Source: Crambe crambe (lineage: Eukaryota; Porifera; Demospongiae; Poecilosclerida; Crambeidae). Taken from it: a stretch of 64,000 nt of DNA. Both the position numbers and the translations under genes were made by a program. Below, in pieces: positions 61,478 through 64,000 of this stretch; position 1 is the stretch's first letter; each line of letters opens with the position of its first letter. Location of the stretch: assembly GCA_963924555.1 (NCBI GenBank), contig OZ004596.1, forward strand, positions 4,164,139 through 4,228,138, written 5' to 3'. The notes under the pieces were generated by a model that had not been told where the DNA came from, searched no databases, and was given only the letters and a program-made list of their open reading frames with translations.

Positions 61478-63690
61478 CATAGATACTATAACCTCCGGAC
61501 ACGGGATTGGAAACGGGCTCACGTGCGCCTATGACAACCATTGAATTGCTTGCGTGCACTCCGCGTTGTAATTTTTGTTGACCGCACATAAAAAGAGAAT
61601 AAAGACATCGCTCTGAAACGGATGAATAGAGCGAGCCAGTAAGAAAACAGTTTTGTCTAATACTTTATACTACTCATTTTGATACTTAAAACAAAACTTT
61701 AAACCCTAGTTCATTGATATGGCTAGTTTTTGCCGTGGTTGGTCAATTCCTGGAGAAGAAAACTGTGTGAAAGGTTTTCTGTGTTGAATTAAGCTATTTT
61801 GCATTAAATTTTCCACCAAATGGTATACATAGAGATAAAGTTTGTTATAGGATGCTTTTTTTTCTAAGACTTAAATATTACTGGAAAAAAATCTGGGTTT
61901 TGTAAGTTCAGGAGGCCATTAATGTGTGTAATTGTGTGCTCAATTTACCAGTCTGGGAGAAGTTTACTATGAAAAATAACCAGTTGATGTTGTAGCAAAA
62001 TAAAAGTAGTTTTGCATGTGCATAGTTAGAGTAGTTGACTTTTAGTGTAGGCCTTAAGTTACACATCATAATTATGCTAGCTATAACCATAAACTTTAAA
62101 AATCCAATTTGGTCAACTCTGAACTGAATGCATGGATACTCCTACCTGTGACGATTTTTATCATTACATTTATATATAGTGGCTAAAAGAAGAGTTTCTT
62201 GTCTATTCTTGTTTATTTGGATGGAGCATAAAAGCAAGGAAAGGCTTTTCCAAAGTTGAGAAAAAGAAAATGCTCCTTAGCCCTGAGACCTTGCTGGGTT
62301 TGAAAATGACAGGTAGCTAGAGCTTCTTGTTAGCTTGCTAATATTCCTTGTTATAGTATTATCATTTATGGAATATTCTGTTTTCCATTGATGGAGTGAA
62401 AAAAAAATTGAGTGAGCACCTTCTGAAAAGTTTTTTGGGTGCCAGCGACAAAGAGGTGGAACTCATGATAATCCCAGTGTTGAGGAATTTATCAACAACA
62501 CTCAAGCACTATGGGTGATTAATACATTTTGCAGAGGTCCAGTTAGAGGCAATTGCAGGGCTCACAGTTCCAAGCCTGATTTTGAAAAAGAAAATGCAAA
62601 GCAGAGAATGATTTCCAAACATGAATGAATCATTATAACAGAAAAAAAAAGCATGCTGCATGAATTCTTGATTATTGGTGATGAGGACTTTGCGCAGTCC
62701 TTTAGAACATTGGAGGGACTTTTTCAACCCCTGCTTAAAGTTTCAACCACGCAATTCACTCATCTTGATCCACCCTTCAATGATCATTTTCAGCAACTCC
62801 TTCCCAATTTCGACATTCATATCCAGTGCAACTATAATATATAGACCAATTCATTCATCTCTCATTACTTCTTCCATGATTTCATCTTTTTTCCACATGA
62901 TATTTCTCTAGCATCATCTATATATATAGATCTAATACAAAATACAAGCCACTTCTGTTCACATTGAGGATCCAGTTGCTGAAGATTTGGACTGCTGCTT
63001 CTTCTATAGCTAGCTCGTTCCTCTAAACTCAATAACCACTCCATACATATTTTTTCACCATGGACTCTGTCCTTCACAGTTCTATAAATGTATCAAAATG
63101 GACATGCTGCTGTAACAGTAGATCCCCCATCATGTTCACCTAAAAAACCTATCAGATGATATTCTGGAAGATGGGAAATCCACCATATTTTTGTGATGAC
63201 ACCAAGAATTTCTTCCACATTAAGATGAATTCATCCAATGAATAAATGCTATAATGGTAAACCCCCACCTTTGTTTACAGCTGACTTTAAATAGTCAGAG
63301 CTGTTTCAAGTTTGCTATGGATTAAAGCAAAACTTGAAAGCTAACATTCATTCCTGCAGTCCAGGCACCATGCATATAACTCTCTTGCAGTTTGCAGAGA
63401 TGCAGAAGCGTTTGATGAAGGAAGTTTAAACCTTTTACTGCCTGAATGTATCTCAGACTCATTGAGAGGGGCCTAAAAAGTGAATTACATAGCTATAATA
63501 GCTGGATTTAAGGTTACAATCTTTGCTTACTTGTATTTCTCCTATAGCTTCAGCCATTATCGAAATACTTGCCTCAGCTATACTGTTTGGCAACGTCTTT
63601 GCTGACTCAGCAAACAACGCGGATTGTATCCTAAAATCTCGCGCGAACCACTCGTTTCCAATCCCGTGTCCGGAGGTTATAGTATCTATG
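61478..63690 (+). mobile_element. 2.2-kb TIR element with DNA transposase relic
   Basis: TIRs of 38 bp (CATAGATACTATAACCTCCG and onward) at both ends and a 7-bp duplication GTTGTAG at 61471-61477 and 63691-63697. Termini beginning CA and 7-8 bp duplications fit P-like elements. The interior has short plus-strand coding pieces (separate entry) and minus-strand open segments, none intact. Confidence 0.7.
61719..62630 (+). pseudogene. Relic of DNA transposase (P-like or related)
   Basis: Three pieces: 61719-61773 (ATG start, MASFCRGWSIPGEENCVK), 62163-62309 (WLKEEFLVYSCLFGWSIKA, KMLLSPETLLGLKMT) and about 62405-62600, whose second frame reads FFGCQRQRGGTHDNPSVEEF then FCRGPVRGNCRAHSSKP. The last matches, from memory, the C-terminal block of a transposase family common in cnidarians and arthropods, similar in style to the P-element C-terminus. 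The pieces do not join in phase and the catalytic region is missing, so it is a remnant. Confidence 0.5.
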
Positions 63691-63731
63691 GTTGTAGGCG
63701 AGCCCCGCGAGAGCTTTACGCGCATGCTCAC
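63459..63731 (-). CDS. Hypothetical exon inside and beyond the TIR element
   Basis: Open frame on the minus strand that runs through the right TIR. It ends in a good donor (ATACAAG then gtaagc) near 63530. The peptide (IAEASISIMAEAIGEIQ is the clearest part) matches nothing I know. A further open segment at 63360-63475 could follow but joins out of phase in my reading. It may be a non-functional part of the element. Confidence 0.3.
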   Translation of the reverse strand: MSMRVKLSRGSPTTIDTITSGHGIGNEWFARDFRIQSALFAESAKTLPNSIAEASISIMAEAIGEIQVSKDCNLKSSYYSYVIHFLGPSQ

Positions 63732-63824
63732 AAATTGTCTTGGTTCCCTCGCGATCGCGCGGCCCCTGACATCGACAGTAATGAGTACTAGTGCCAGAGA
63801 AACTCTTCAAGTATTTTCCACTCC

Positions 63825-63973
63825 AGGCCAAGTTCAAGTAAGTATAGATAGCTAGCTAAAGACAGCTGTCGATATCAGGGGCCGGGGCGCCACTCATAAA
63901 TTGTCATGGTTACCCCCGGCCCCTAACATCGACAGCTGTCTTTAGCTAGCTATCTATGAACTTGGCCTGGAGT
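63825..63973. repeat. Fold-back palindrome at window end
   Basis: Arms of about 64 bp, actccaggccaagttca and its reverse complement, with gctagctaaagacagctgtc inside, around a loop near 63890-63908. A hairpin element or an inverted duplication. Confidence 0.85.
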
Positions 63974-64000
63974 AGGAAGTACTAGAAGAGTTACTCTGGC

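Overview
The window looks like invertebrate animal nuclear DNA, most likely from a demosponge (inference). Genes are split by many very short introns (often 50-120 bp). Coding content is rich in Death domains, a ZU5-UPA-Death tail, an IRAK/Pelle-like kinase and HELZ2-like helicases. Introns are packed with fold-back MITEs and retroelements. I saw nothing bacterial or viral-genomic, and no rRNA, tRNA or CRISPR array.

The minus strand from 47396 down to 1748 can be read as one giant gene. I hand-traced 36 exons whose splice phases are compatible at every junction and whose coding length (12,933 nt, about 4,310 codons) is divisible by three. Predicted order: N-terminal Death domain (47087-47396); linker (45487-45600); an unnamed Death-associated module (42963-43652); Tyr/Pro-rich linkers (42487-42694, 30937-31244); CCCH-type zinc-finger exon (27482-27817); Pro/Gln-rich linker; SF1 helicase 1 (13051-15093, first exon at 26396-26892); linker; SF1 helicase 2; RNB exoribonuclease-like domain (in 6832-10495); SF1 helicase 3 (3642-6779); then, by an alternative splice or as a separate gene, ZU5-UPA-Death (1748-3543). 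HELZ2 is normally helicase-RNB-helicase, so the extra helicase and the Death-fold ends are the unusual part. Two introns exceed 11 kb. One (15094-26395) holds a DIRS-like tyrosine-recombinase retrotransposon on the plus strand. The other (31245-42486) holds a degenerate Copia element with LTRs and a 5-bp target duplication, a tandem array of roughly 0.9-kb repeats, and a 556-bp TIR element carrying a RecQ-like fragment.

From 48655 to 55014 there is a perfect 3,180-bp tandem duplication. From 55823 to 61417 lies a 5,595-bp segment with 60-bp perfect terminal inverted repeats and an 8-bp target duplication. The uninserted target is present twice in the neighbouring duplication, so this looks like a transposon. 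It contains two convergent genes starting just inside the TIRs: an intact 17-exon Ig-domain/IRAK-like kinase gene (plus) and an rve-type DDE integrase-like gene (minus). Beyond it, 61478-63690 is a second TIR element (38-bp TIRs, 7-bp duplication) with the relic of a DNA transposase.

Taken together the locus pairs a possible Death-domain RNA-helicase sensor with a kinase of the Toll/IL-1 signalling family, which suggests innate immunity. That functional reading is inference. The architecture, phases and repeats are what the sequence shows.
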